Shown one piece after another: positions 1 through 7,841 of a stretch of DNA of 64,000 bases. Source of the DNA: Acidimicrobiales bacterium. GTDB taxonomy: Bacteria > Actinomycetota > Acidimicrobiia > Acidimicrobiales > Acidimicrobilacustridaceae. Both the position numbers and the translations under genes were made by a program. The notes beneath the pieces are model-generated. The model did no database searches. It saw only the letters and a program-made list of their open reading frames with translations, and had not been told where the DNA came from. The first letter of the stretch is position 1. Each line of letters begins with the position of its first letter. The stretch covers positions 62,001 through 126,000 of the forward strand of contig JAGYKS010000025.1 in assembly GCA_018401565.1 (NCBI GenBank). The letters run 5' to 3'.

Positions 1-4
1 GCAC

Positions 5-1000
5 GTGCATGACCTGAATCGCCTGATCTCGGCAATGGATCAATCCGTGGCCCCCACAGACATGGTGGAGGTGGTCGCCAACCTGGCCTCGCCGTCGACC
101 CAAACCCGGGCGGCAGTGGAACTCCTCACCGCCGCCCACCGCATCGACGAGCTCGATGAGGTGATTGGTGACGACGTGGCGCAGTGGCGCCAGGCATGGG
201 GCATCGGGACCGGTGACGACGATCGCGACGCCCGGGTCCTGTGGACTTTGGCGGCGGCGTGGGGCGTGGCGCTGTTTGCGTTGGCGGGACTTCCCGACCC
301 CGGTTGGCAGCGGTCGTTTCGGTGGGCCCATCGGGCGGCACAAACGCCGTTCGTGCCCGATCACGCGCCCGGGCCGGTGGAGGTCCCGGATCTGCAGGTG
401 GACACCGGTGACGAGATGCGTGACCAGTTGTTGACGGCCACCATGGAAGTGATCAGCCGGGTGGGCCTGGAGCGCACCACCACGTCGCGCATCGCCCGGC
501 GTGCCGGCCTGGGTCAGAACTGGATCTATGCCGGTTACGCATCCAAGGAGGATCTGCTGGTTGACACCCTGGCGGTCCTGCTCAACAAGGTGCTGGCCCA
601 AAGCGAGCGGGAGCTACTGGCGGCTGCGCCGGTCGACGACCGGTTGGCGGGCGTGGCTCGCAGTGTGACGACCTACCTCGCTCCCTCGCTGCGTTCGTGG
701 CGCATACTTCGACTCGAGGCCCACCTCGCCGCCCGCCATCGACCGCGCGCCGCTGCGGTTCTGGTCGAGGGATTTGAGGAGTCACTCCGCACCTATCCCG
801 CCGCCACCGGACTCGTGGAACCCGAGAGGATCGCCGGGATCCAGCCCTTGCTGCGCTACTTCGTGGCGTCGGTCCTGGGTGTGGGGTTGGTGGATTCCCT
901 GTTCGGTTCGTTGCAGGACGTGGATTGGCGGCCAGCAATCGGAGCTTTTGGCAGAGGTCAACAGGACCAGGCTGCTGTGGGTGCTCCCGCTGGGGAATGA
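5..1000 (+). CDS. TetR-family transcriptional regulator, probably 5'-truncated by the window edge
   Basis: DNA-binding regulator of the TetR type. A typical TetR N-terminal helix-turn-helix occupies roughly residues 138-185 (a motif like TTTSRIARRAGLGQNWIYAGY followed by SKEDLL), followed by an all-helical ligand-binding region. The ~135 residues before it are also helical and resemble the C-terminal ligand domain of another TetR protein, so the full protein is probably a double TetR whose first DNA-binding domain lies outside the window. The frame stays open to base 2, and the GTG at position 5 is only the first possible start inside the window. Target and ligand cannot be told from the sequence. 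The last ~20 residues are low in conserved character and may be shifted in frame. Confidence 0.75.
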   Translation: MHDLNRLISAMDQSVAPTDMVEVVANLASPSTQTRAAVELLTAAHRIDELDEVIGDDVAQWRQAWGIGTGDDDRDARVLWTLAAAWGVALFALAGLPDPGWQRSFRWAHRAAQTPFVPDHAPGPVEVPDLQVDTGDEMRDQLLTATMEVISRVGLERTTTSRIARRAGLGQNWIYAGYASKEDLLVDTLAVLLNKVLAQSERELLAAAPVDDRLAGVARSVTTYLAPSLRSWRILRLEAHLAARHRPRAAAVLVEGFEESLRTYPAATGLVEPERIAGIQPLLRYFVASVLGVGLVDSLFGSLQDVDWRPAIGAFGRGQQDQAAVGAPAGE

Positions 1001-1138
1001 ACCACCCGGTCACGCGTTGCACCGGGTTTTCCATTGCGGGTTCATCGTGATGGTGGCAGTGTCAGGGCGACCTACTTCCAGGGCTTGAGGGCTCGTGTTT
1101 GGAGGCTCGTGCGTCGGGGAAAAATCCCTGTTTATGGC

Positions 1139-1168
1139 TTGCATTCTTCGTTGTAGGGTCTATATGCT
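1139..1168 (+). promoter_or_regulatory. Candidate sigma70-type promoter for a non-coding transcript
   Basis: TTGCAT at 1139-1144 and TATATG/TATGCT at 1161-1168 give a 16-18 bp spacer. The stretch is AT-richer than its surroundings and no start codon with a long frame follows. It lies ~190 bp upstream of a clear intrinsic terminator on the same strand. Confidence 0.45.
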
Positions 1169-1172
1169 AACG

Positions 1173-1361
1173 ATGCTAGAGAAAGTGACAGTGAGCGTCA
1201 GGCCGATGTCAGCGGGTTGACGAAGGCCTTAGTCTGTCACCGGTGAACGAACCGGTCGTGAAGCGACGAGGGCGGCTGTGGCCCGCCGCCACCGTTGAGC
1301 CGCGACCGGTTCGTTGACAGGTGGCGGGCGGAGGACCCCGGGATCATTCCCGGGGGTTTTT
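1173..1361 (+). ncRNA. Candidate structured small RNA (~190 nt), family not recognised
   Basis: The stretch between a promoter-like sequence and an intrinsic terminator is rich in paired elements. A 13-bp inverted repeat (AACGAACCGGTCG at 1246-1258 with its complement at 1303-1315) encloses a GGCGGC/GCCGCC hairpin (1271-1290). CTGTCA at 1234-1239 pairs with TGACAG at 1315-1320, and a small hairpin lies at 1208-1221. No conserved protein frame runs on this strand. The 3' half is antisense to the last part of the exonuclease gene on the other strand. Size and a long closing helix would fit a 6S-like RNA, but I see no diagnostic motif, so this stays an unassigned candidate. Confidence 0.4.
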
Positions 1362-2084
1362 CCGTTTCCGGGACCCGGACTGCTGTGCCGCAGGCGTCGG
1401 GCTGTGCCGCAGGCGTTAGGCCCGCAGGCGGGCCTGGGGCCCCACGGGCGGGCCGGGGAAGAGCTGGTGGGCCCGATGCCCACCTCAGGTCGAGGTCATG
1501 GGTCAACAGCAGCTGTGACGCCAGCTGGGCGGTGACCAGCGCGTCACCCAGCGCACTGTGGGCACCGGTGTTGGTGAGTCCGAGCTTCTCGCAGCAGGTG
1601 ACCAGCTTGAAGTTGGGCACGTCGAGGCGTGACCACCGTGCCAGCTGCATGGTGCACGCAGCCGGCACTGCTGGGGTGGCGATACCGGCAGTGGCCAGCT
1701 CGAATCCGAGAAGCCGCCGTCGAAGCCGGCGTTGTGGGCCACCACCACGGCGCCATCGAACAACTCGAGGACGTCACCGGCGATGTCGGCAAATGTTGGG
1801 GCGCCGGCCACCATCTCGTCGGTGATCTGGTGCACCCAGGTGGGGCCCACGTCCCTGCCCGGATCCACCAGGCTGACGAACTGCTCCATGACGGTGCCAT
1901 CAGGTGCCACTCGCACCACGGCCACCTCCACGATGCGGTCGGCACCGGGGGAAAACCCGGTGGTCTCCACGTCGACCACCGCCAGCGGCAGGCCGGCAAG
2001 CGATTCGCCCGTGCCGCCGGGCTGGGGGAAGTGAAACAGCGGCGGGGCGGGCGTCGGGGTGGGCTGGGCTGTTGGGTTACTCAC
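1237..2084 (-). CDS. DEDDh-type 3'-5' exonuclease (DnaQ/PolC epsilon-like), frameshifted
   Basis: Exonuclease of the DnaQ/RNase T superfamily, likely a DNA polymerase III epsilon-like proofreading or repair nuclease. The N-terminal half carries VVDVETTG (first acidic pair) and HNAGFDGGF. The C-terminal half carries HSALGDA, which supplies the histidine and last aspartate of the DEDDh set. The two halves lie in different frames: a base seems to be missing near position 1697, after the codons for GGF. The conserved domain ends near 1490. The remaining frame down to 1237 is low-complexity, crosses a 19-bp tandem repeat and the terminator of the opposite-strand RNA, and may not be real protein. 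Start is the ATG at 2084. No polymerase or UvrC-type domain is attached. Confidence 0.75.
1336..1361 (+). terminator. Intrinsic terminator
   Basis: Perfect 8-bp stem CCCCGGGA/TCCCGGGG with a 4-nt loop (TCAT), followed by G and five T on the + strand. It would end a rightward transcript, most likely the candidate RNA, and lies inside the 3' part of the leftward exonuclease frame. Confidence 0.7.
1382..1419. repeat. 19-bp tandem repeat, two copies, at the 3' end of the exonuclease gene
   Basis: Units 1382-1400 and 1401-1419 differ at their last positions only (GCTGTGCCGCAGGCG then TCGG or TTAG); a third partial copy follows at 1420. One unit contains TAA on the minus strand in another frame. 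The repeat lies in the non-conserved tail of the exonuclease frame. Confidence 0.8.
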
Positions 2085-2172
2085 GGTCCGGTCTCCTGTG
2101 GCTGCGATGAACCCGCAGTCGTTGTGGGTTTCACCCTAGGCAATGCCTGTGACGCAACGGGCATGACGGTGG

Positions 2173-2445
2173 TCATCGCAACCACGGACAGTGACGACAA
2201 CCCGAGTCACAACACTCGCCGTTGACCACCAACCGGGCGGCGGTGAGCACGTAGCGCCCCGTCTCGGGGTCAAGGTATCCCTGATCTCCGGCGGCCAGGG
2301 CGGCGGCATGGGCAGCCAGAATCTCGGCCCGGCGGGGATGGTCGGTTGCCAACCGGTCGGCGGCGGGTTCAGTGAGCGGGCGCGGAGCCAGTCGGGGATC
2401 GATCCCCCCAGTGTGGCTGACCAGCGACAGTTCGGGACGGCGGCG
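2173..2445 (-). CDS. DUF5522-type small cysteine-rich protein, start codon not identifiable
   Basis: Small protein ending in a cysteine/histidine motif (NGECCDSGCRHCPW) preceded by GYLDPETGRYVLTAARL, the signature I associate with the DUF5522 family found in many bacteria. Its function is unknown; the CC-x3-C-x2-C arrangement suggests metal binding (inference). The frame is open from the stop codon of the upstream ATPase gene (TGA at 2446-2448) to its own stop at 2173. The only usual start codon inside it is TTG at 2350-2352, which would give 59 residues and would cut off an N-terminal stretch that looks coding. An upstream indel that removed the real start is likely, as in many other genes of this window. 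Confidence 0.6.
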   Translation of the reverse strand, partial: RRRPELSLVSHTGGIDPRLAPRPLTEPAADRLATDHPRRAEILAAHAAALAAGDQGYLDPETGRYVLTAARLVVNGECCDSGCRHCPWLR

Positions 2446-3759
2446 TCAGGGCCCAAGTAGAGCGAGGGGAACGACGGCTACACCGTCAGCTCTCCGGTAC
2501 GCATGGGAGCCGGTGGTGACGATAACCATGTCGACCACGACCGCTCCGGGTTGTTCGCGGAGCCAGAGCAGGTGTCGGACGTCGCGGTCGTTGACCGTGG
2601 CGGAGAGCTTCACCTCAATGCCGAGGATTTCCCGATGGTTGCGCCCAACGATGAAGTCGATCTCATGGCGACCGTTGCGGTCCCGGTAGTGCGTGACCGA
2701 CGCCTCTGAAGCCTGCGCGAATACCCGGATGCTGAGTGCTGCGAGTGACTCGAACAGCTGCCCGAGGAACGTCCCGTCGTAGGGGAGCAGGTCTGGTCCA
2801 TGTCCGGCCAGCAGGGTTCGCTCATCGGCGTCGACGAGACGCGCCGCAAGTGCCGGGTCAGCGAGGTTGTGCTTGGGGGAGGCCTTGAGCCGGGACAGAT
2901 GGTTCGGGCTGGGCGACCAGGCCGGGACTGGATCGAGTACCCAGATTCGTTCGAGGGCGTTGCGATAGCCGATCGTGGTGGTCTTGGCCGGCTTGTCGTC
3001 CTCGGCAGGCGTGGCGGCGTCGCGGATCTTGTCGTAGGAAGTTGTTGTTGCGGTCGCTGCGGCGTAGGCGGCGAGCCAGCGTCGCAGTGTGCGTGGGCTG
3101 CGGATTCCGACTCCGAGCTCGGGCAGGTCAGTGTCGATGATGCGCTCCAGGTAGCCGTCGACCGCGGCCCGGCGGGCGCGTGGGCTGCGGTGGCGCATGC
3201 CGGGGAACCCCCCGGCGACGATCTCGGCGACGTAGTCCTCGAGGCCGACAGCGGTGGTTCCCGCAATGGGGGCGCCCCCGTCGAGCATCTCGGCGAGTGA
3301 CACGGTCGGGGTCTCCACCCCGCGTTCGGGGAGGCTGAGTGGCCGCATCCTGATCGGCACGATGCGGCCGGCTCCGGAATGTGTTGGGGTCTGGATTGGA
3401 GTCGCCGAGCCTGTGAGGATGAATCGACCGGCGGAGCTGTCTGCATCCACCGCTCTGCGCACCAGGTCCCACGATGACGGAAACCGTTGCCACTCGTCGA
3501 TGACGATCGGCGGGGTGCCGGCGACCAGTCGGTCGGGCTGGGCTTGGATGACCTCGACAACGGTGGGATCGTCCAGACGGACAATGGTTTTTCCCCTGCG
3601 TTCGGCGGTGGCGGTCTTGCCGATGCCCTTGGGTCCCTCGAGACTCACGGCCCCGAGATCGGCGAGCAGTTCGTCGAGTTCGTCGTCGATCACACGTTCC
3701 CGGTAGCCCGTCATGGGCTGGATTGCCCCTGCCATGACATCGAACGCTACCATACGCAC
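2446..3759 (-). CDS. AAA-type ATPase with DUF4143 domain
   Basis: Member of the family of accessory P-loop ATPases with a C-terminal DUF4143 domain, common in actinobacteria and archaea and of unclear role. Walker A is GPKGIGKT (residues 42-49) and Walker B is IVIDEW (85-90). The C-terminal region has EIDFIV and IEVKLS, the acidic and lysine residues of a restriction-nuclease-like (PD-(D/E)XK) fold. 437 residues, intact. The first GTG (3759) lies inside one of three 23-bp-spaced repeats that look like operators, so translation may start later, for example at the ATG at 3714 before GYRERVIDDELDELL, where family members usually begin. It is probably an accessory, horizontally moved gene. Confidence 0.85.
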   Translation of the reverse strand: MRMVAFDVMAGAIQPMTGYRERVIDDELDELLADLGAVSLEGPKGIGKTATAERRGKTIVRLDDPTVVEVIQAQPDRLVAGTPPIVIDEWQRFPSSWDLVRRAVDADSSAGRFILTGSATPIQTPTHSGAGRIVPIRMRPLSLPERGVETPTVSLAEMLDGGAPIAGTTAVGLEDYVAEIVAGGFPGMRHRSPRARRAAVDGYLERIIDTDLPELGVGIRSPRTLRRWLAAYAAATATTTSYDKIRDAATPAEDDKPAKTTTIGYRNALERIWVLDPVPAWSPSPNHLSRLKASPKHNLADPALAARLVDADERTLLAGHGPDLLPYDGTFLGQLFESLAALSIRVFAQASEASVTHYRDRNGRHEIDFIVGRNHREILGIEVKLSATVNDRDVRHLLWLREQPGAVVVDMVIVTTGSHAYRRADGVAVVPLALLGP

Positions 3760-3805
3760 ATCCTGAGTGCTCCTATTCGCACACTCTAAGCGCTACCGTC
3801 CGCAC
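3747..3805. repeat. Three direct repeats with exact 23-bp spacing before the ATPase gene
   Basis: CTACCATACGCAC (3747-3759), CTCCTATTCGCAC (3770-3782) and CTACCGTCCGCAC (3793-3805) share CTnC-n4-CGCAC and end exactly 23 bp apart (about two helical turns). The first overlaps the first possible start codon of the DUF4143 ATPase. They could be binding sites for a regulator, perhaps the ATPase product itself; no palindrome is evident. Confidence 0.6.
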
Positions 3806-3879
3806 GAGTGGTTGAGCCGGTGGATCTGCCGCCACACACAGACAGACACATCGGCAGCCGTCCCGGTACCGAGGGCGTC

Positions 3880-3909
3880 ACATTACACATTGACGCAATC
3901 TGTTATGTT
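3880..3909 (+). promoter_or_regulatory. Palindromic operator overlapping the -10 box of the tetR-alkB unit
   Basis: ACATTACACATT (3880-3891), a 5-nt spacer, and AATCTGTTATGT (3897-3908) form an inverted repeat matching at 10 of 12 positions. The right arm overlaps TATGTT (3904-3909), a -10 box 6 nt before the ATG at 3916, which implies a leaderless transcript. The position fits autorepression by the TetR protein encoded immediately downstream. Confidence 0.6.
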
Positions 3910-3915
3910 GTCGTG

Positions 3916-4557
3916 ATGACCACCCCGGCTCGACGCCCCCGGTCGCCCAGGCGACCAGACGTCGCTCCCGCCGAGGCAGCTGACACCCGTGAGCAGATCC
4001 TGGCTGCGGCCGTGTCGGCGGCGTCGGTGCACGGGGTGTCCAGGTTGTCGATGACCGATGTGGCCCGCTCCGCCGGGGTGTCACGACCCACGCTGTACCG
4101 GTACTTCGCCTCCAAAGAGGACCTGCTGGCCGCTGCCTTGTTGGCCGAGACCACGGTGGTGGTGGCACAGGTGATCGAAGCGGTCGCCCCGATTGACGAC
4201 CCCCGCCAGGCCATCGAGATGGGTGTGCTCGTCACGCTGAGACTGGCCCGGGCCCATCCGCTGCTGGATCGCATCGTGCGCACCGAACCCGAGTCGCTGG
4301 TGCCGGTGCTGGTTGCCGAGGTGGACGCCGCCGGACCCAGCGTGCTGTCGGTGGTGCGCCAGACCGTTGAGGCGTTGCTGGTGGCCAAGGTGCCCGGTCT
4401 CGACGCCCCCGGCATCCATCGGCTCGCCGACGTGCTCACCCGTGTGCTCATCAGCTACGTCGTCAATGCCCCCGATGAACCGCCCGAGCTCGTGGCGTCC
4501 AGCGTGGCCACGTTTCTCACCGTCGGTGCCCTCACCCCCCAGGAGTCCAGTCCATGA
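3916..4557 (+). CDS. TetR-family regulator of the alkB operon
   Basis: 213-residue TetR protein: helix-turn-helix in the first ~65 residues (VSRLSMTDVARSAGV-SRPTLYRYFASKEDLL), then a helical ligand domain. I chose the ATG at 3916 because TATGTT lies 6 nt upstream and the residues encoded before it are not conserved; the same frame is open further upstream. The stop codon overlaps the alkB start (ATGA at 4554-4557), so the two genes are translationally coupled and the protein very likely controls alkane hydroxylation, with the palindrome at 3880-3908 as operator. The ligand (alkane, fatty acid or acyl-CoA) is not evident. Confidence 0.85.
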   Translation: MTTPARRPRSPRRPDVAPAEAADTREQILAAAVSAASVHGVSRLSMTDVARSAGVSRPTLYRYFASKEDLLAAALLAETTVVVAQVIEAVAPIDDPRQAIEMGVLVTLRLARAHPLLDRIVRTEPESLVPVLVAEVDAAGPSVLSVVRQTVEALLVAKVPGLDAPGIHRLADVLTRVLISYVVNAPDEPPELVASSVATFLTVGALTPQESSP

Positions 4558-5724
4558 CCGAGACCATCCACACCCCGGTACCCAACCGCCAGTGGCGGGA
4601 TCCCAACCGCTACCGGTGGTGGAACGGTCTGGGCGTCCCGTTGTTGCCGTTTTTCACCTGGGGTGTGGTGGCGGCCACGGGCTGGAACGCCCTGTGGATG
4701 ATGGGACCGCTGTGGATCTTTTCCTGATGCCGATCCTCGACACCGTGCAGGGAGTCGATCGCACCAACCCACCGGAGTGGGCCACCCCGGCACTCGAGGC
4801 CGACCGTCACTACCGCATCATGTTGTACGCGTGCATGCCCCTGCAGCTGGTGTCGTTCGTGTGGGCGTGCTGGTACATCTCCACCCATTCGCTGTCGGCA
4901 TGGTCGTACGTGGGAATCAGCCTGACCATCGGCCTGGTGGGGGCATCGCCATCAACACCGCCCATGAACTGGGCCACAAGCGGGCCCGCCTCGAGCGTCG
5001 GCTGTCCAAGCTGGCGCTGGCCCAGAGCGGGTACGGCCACTTCTACGTGGAGCACAACCGGGGTCATCACGTCATGGTGGCCACCCCGGCCGACCCGGCC
5101 AGCTGCCCGGTTCGGGAGTCGTTCTGGGCCTTTGGCCCCGTACCGTGGTGGGCAGCCTGAAGTCGGCGTGGGCCATCGAGGTGGCTGCCCTGGCCCGCAA
5201 GGGTCGCCGGTGGTGGTCGCCGCGCAACAACATCCTCAATGCCTGGGCCCTGACCGTGGTGCTGTTCGGGTCCGTGATCGCCATCTTCGGCACGTCGATC
5301 ATCCCCTTTTTGGCCATCCAGGCGGTGTTCGGGTTCAGCCTGCTGGAAGTGGTCAACTACATCGAGCACTACGGGCTGCTGCGCCAGCAGTTGCCCAACG
5401 GGCGCTACGAAAGTGCCAGCCCGAACACAGCTGGAACGCCGACAACATCGCCTCCAACCTGGTGCTCTACAACCTGCAGCGGCATTCGGACCATCACGCC
5501 AACCCGCTGCGGCGCTACCAGTCGTTGCGCCATTTCGACGAGGCCCCCAGCTGCCGTCGGGCTACGCCGCCATGATCGGCATGGCTGTGGTGCCGCCACT
5601 GTGGCGACGGGTCATGGACCCGCGGGTGTTGGCCCATTACGACGGCGACATCACCCGGGCCAACATTCATCCCCGCAAACGGGACAAGGTGATGGCTCGC
5701 TACGGCGCCGGTCCGGTTTCCTAG
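4554..5724 (+). CDS. alkB: Alkane 1-monooxygenase (AlkB), five frameshifts
   Basis: Integral-membrane, di-iron alkane hydroxylase that oxidises medium-chain alkanes to 1-alkanols. All three histidine boxes are present: HELGHK near 4965, HNRGHH near 5055, and LQRHSDHH near 5480, plus the NYIEHYGL motif near 5355. The gene changes frame about five times (near 4722, 4943, 5141, 5412 and 5545). In each place restoring one base to a short homopolymer (T, G, C, A, C) rejoins the conserved sequence, which points to sequencing error. No rubredoxin gene or fused rubredoxin domain is visible nearby. It overlaps the TetR gene by 4 bp. Its TAG stop shares the palindrome CTAG with the stop of the convergent flavin monooxygenase gene. 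Confidence 0.9.
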
Positions 5725-6812
5725 CTGGCGTCGAAGACGGGTCGCAACGGGGCGTGGGCCAGCCGGGGCAGGACGTGCTCGCCCACCAGTTCGCACTCGT
5801 CACGGTGGGGATAGCCCGACAGGATGAAGGCGTCGATGCCAAGGTCGCGGTAGGCGGCCAGCTTGGCCACCACCTGGTCGGGGTCGCCCACGATCGCAGC
5901 ACCACAGCCTGAACGGGCCCGGCCGATGCCGGTCCACAGGTTGTCTTCCACGTAGCCGTCGTCGTCGGCCAGGTCCCGCAGTTCTCCCTGACGACCCACG
6001 CCTGCCGACGTCGAGTCCAGCGACCGCTGCCGGATGGCGTCGCCGTCCACAGGGTCCAGCCTGCTCACCAGTTCGGCGGTTGCGGCCCGGGCCTCGGATT
6101 CGAGTGGAACGCACCACGACGTGCACCCGGTACCCGAAGCGCAGGGTGCGACCCACGCCGCTGCGGCCCGCTGGCGCAGGTCGCCGATGATGCCAGCCAC
6201 CGCCGGCAACACGTCGGGCCACATGAGGTACACGTCGGCACCGGCGGCTGCGGTGTCGCGGGCGGCGTCGGACAATCCACCGAAGTACAGCGGCGGGCAG
6301 CGACCGGCCACCGTGGCGATGCGCGGTGGATCCAGGTTGAGGTCGATGAACTCCCCGTGGTGGTCGACGTGGTTGCCGTCGAGCAGGGTGCGCAGCACCT
6401 GCATCACCTCGAGGGTGCGCCGGTAACGCGCCGCAGAGTCCAGGGTCTCACCGGGCATCTCCGACGAGATGATGTTCACCGTGAGTCGCCCCCCGAGCAT
6501 CTGGTCCAGCGTGGCCAGCTGCCGGGCCAGCTGGGGCACCACCAGCTCGCCGCACCGAACTGCCAACAGCAGGTGCATGCGCTCGAGCACGGCGGCCATG
6601 CCGGCGGCGAACGCCGTGGAGTCGATGCCCAGTGCATACCCCGACGGCAGCAGCAGGTTGTCGAAGCCCTGCTGTTCGGCGGTGGTGGCGATGGTGCGGC
6701 AGTGGTCCCAGCTCGACAGCATTGCGGGGTCGGGCACGCCCAGCCACCGGTAGTCGTCGTCGCACAGCGCCGAGAACCACGACACCTCCACCGGCGGGCG
6801 CTCATCGGTCAT
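5721..6812 (-). CDS. SsuD-like LLM-class flavin-dependent monooxygenase, two compensating frameshifts
   Basis: Luciferase-like FMNH2-dependent monooxygenase of the alkanesulfonate monooxygenase (SsuD) group, which cleaves C-S bonds of organosulfonates with reduced flavin. Support is the family's C-terminal pattern (an NLW-x-GIG segment, then VGDPDQVVAKLAAYRDLGID and FILSGYPH) and 363 residues, close to SsuD. Between about 6112 and 6158 the frame is shifted and restored; the expected segment (a GRTLRFGYRVHVVVR-like stretch) is present in another frame, so about 15 residues are misread. No SsuE reductase or sulfonate transporter is adjacent, so substrate is uncertain. The ATG at 6812 overlaps the stop of the upstream aldo/keto reductase gene (ATGA), making a two-gene operon. 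Confidence 0.85.
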   Translation of the reverse strand: MTDERPPVEVSWFSALCDDDYRWLGVPDPAMLSSWDHCRTIATTAEQQGFDNLLLPSGYALGIDSTAFAAGMAAVLERMHLLLAVRCGELVVPQLARQLATLDQMLGGRLTVNIISSEMPGETLDSAARYRRTLEVMQVLRTLLDGNHVDHHGEFIDLNLDPPRIATVAGRCPPLYFGGLSDAARDTAAAGADVYLMWPDVLPAVAGIIGDLRQRAAAAWVAPCASGTGCTSWCVPLESEARAATAELVSRLDPVDGDAIRQRSLDSTSAGVGRQGELRDLADDDGYVEDNLWTGIGRARSGCGAAIVGDPDQVVAKLAAYRDLGIDAFILSGYPHRDECELVGEHVLPRLAHAPLRPVFDAS

Positions 6813-7725
6813 GGCAGTGGCTCTCCCTGTGCAGCGGCCACGATCCGGTAGGCGTCGGTGCGGTCGAGCGGTACGTGCATCGCTGCAGCAGCGGCAGCCA
6901 GCCGGCCGGGATCCTGTGAGCCCACCACCACCACCGGGCGGCACGGGTGGGCCAGCGTGAACGCCAGGGCCACGGTGGTGCGGTCGGTGCGGTGGGTGGC
7001 GGCGATGTCGTCGAGGGTGTCGAGAAGGTCGGGCGACACGCCGTGACCGGTGACCAGCCTCCCCCCGGCAAGCGGGCTCCACACCATCACGGCGGTGCGA
7101 CGGCGCATGGCCACGTCGAAGGTGCCGTCACGAAGCGGGTCGAGGTGGGCGGCGGAGTACTCCACCTGGGTGGTGGCAATCTGCACGCCGCGTTCGGCAA
7201 GCGCAGCGGCCAGGGTGTCGTGCTGGGCCGGGGTGTGGTTGGAGATGCCCACCTCGCCAACCTTGCCTTCTGCCCGCAACGCGGCCAGCGTGTCGGCCAC
7301 GTCGTCGGGATGGGTGAACACGTCGGGGCGATGCACCTGATAGAGGTCGATGTGGTCCACACCCAGACGCCCCAGCGACGCCTCACACGCCTGACGCAGT
7401 GCCGCCGGACCCGAGTTGTACGGCACCGGGGGACGATGCCGCCCTTGGTGGCCAGCACGATCCGGTTGCGCACACCCGGCGACTGGCGCAACACGTCACC
7501 GAGTCGTTGCTCCACGGTGCCAAAGCCGGTGCCACCCCAGTCCAGCCCGTACACGTCGGCGGTGTCGACGAGGTTCATCCCGGCATCGACGGCAGCGTCG
7601 AGGACCTTGCCGGCGTGGGCGGTGTCGGTGTGGGTGAAGCGCCAGCACCCGAAGGCCAGCGGCCCGGTGCGCAGCGCGGCGCCGAGCACACGGTCGGTTG
7701 GGTCAATGAGCAGGTCGGCCGACAT
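6809..7725 (-). CDS. Aldo/keto reductase, frameshifted
   Basis: NAD(P)H-dependent aldo/keto reductase with TIM-barrel features: LVDTADVYG (catalytic Asp/Tyr region), the LGVDHIDLYQVHRPD strand, VGEVGISNH, and a C-terminal VVVVGSQDPGRL cofactor-binding segment. About 305 residues once repaired. A base appears to be missing near 7428 in a C run: the N-terminal frame ends in ATKGGIVP and the rest resumes as PYNSGPAALRQA in another frame. The start at 7725 follows a 13-bp palindrome. Its stop overlaps the start of the SsuD-like monooxygenase, so the two enzymes may act on the same compound, for instance an aldehyde released by the monooxygenase (inference). Confidence 0.85.
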
Positions 7726-7731
7726 GGAGAT

Positions 7732-7744
7732 CCCTAGACTAGGG
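7732..7744. promoter_or_regulatory. 13-bp palindrome upstream of the aldo/keto reductase gene
   Basis: CCCTAG-A-CTAGGG is a perfect inverted repeat ending 7 bp before the start codon of the leftward gene. Its position at the expected -10 region suggests an operator. Confidence 0.4.
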
Positions 7745-7841
7745 GCGTCCACCACGCCGGGTCGTGGCCGACGACGTCCACCCGTCCGCCCACCTGCCCA
7801 TCTGTCCGCATGTCCGATTGCCCGACACCCAGGGGAACGCC

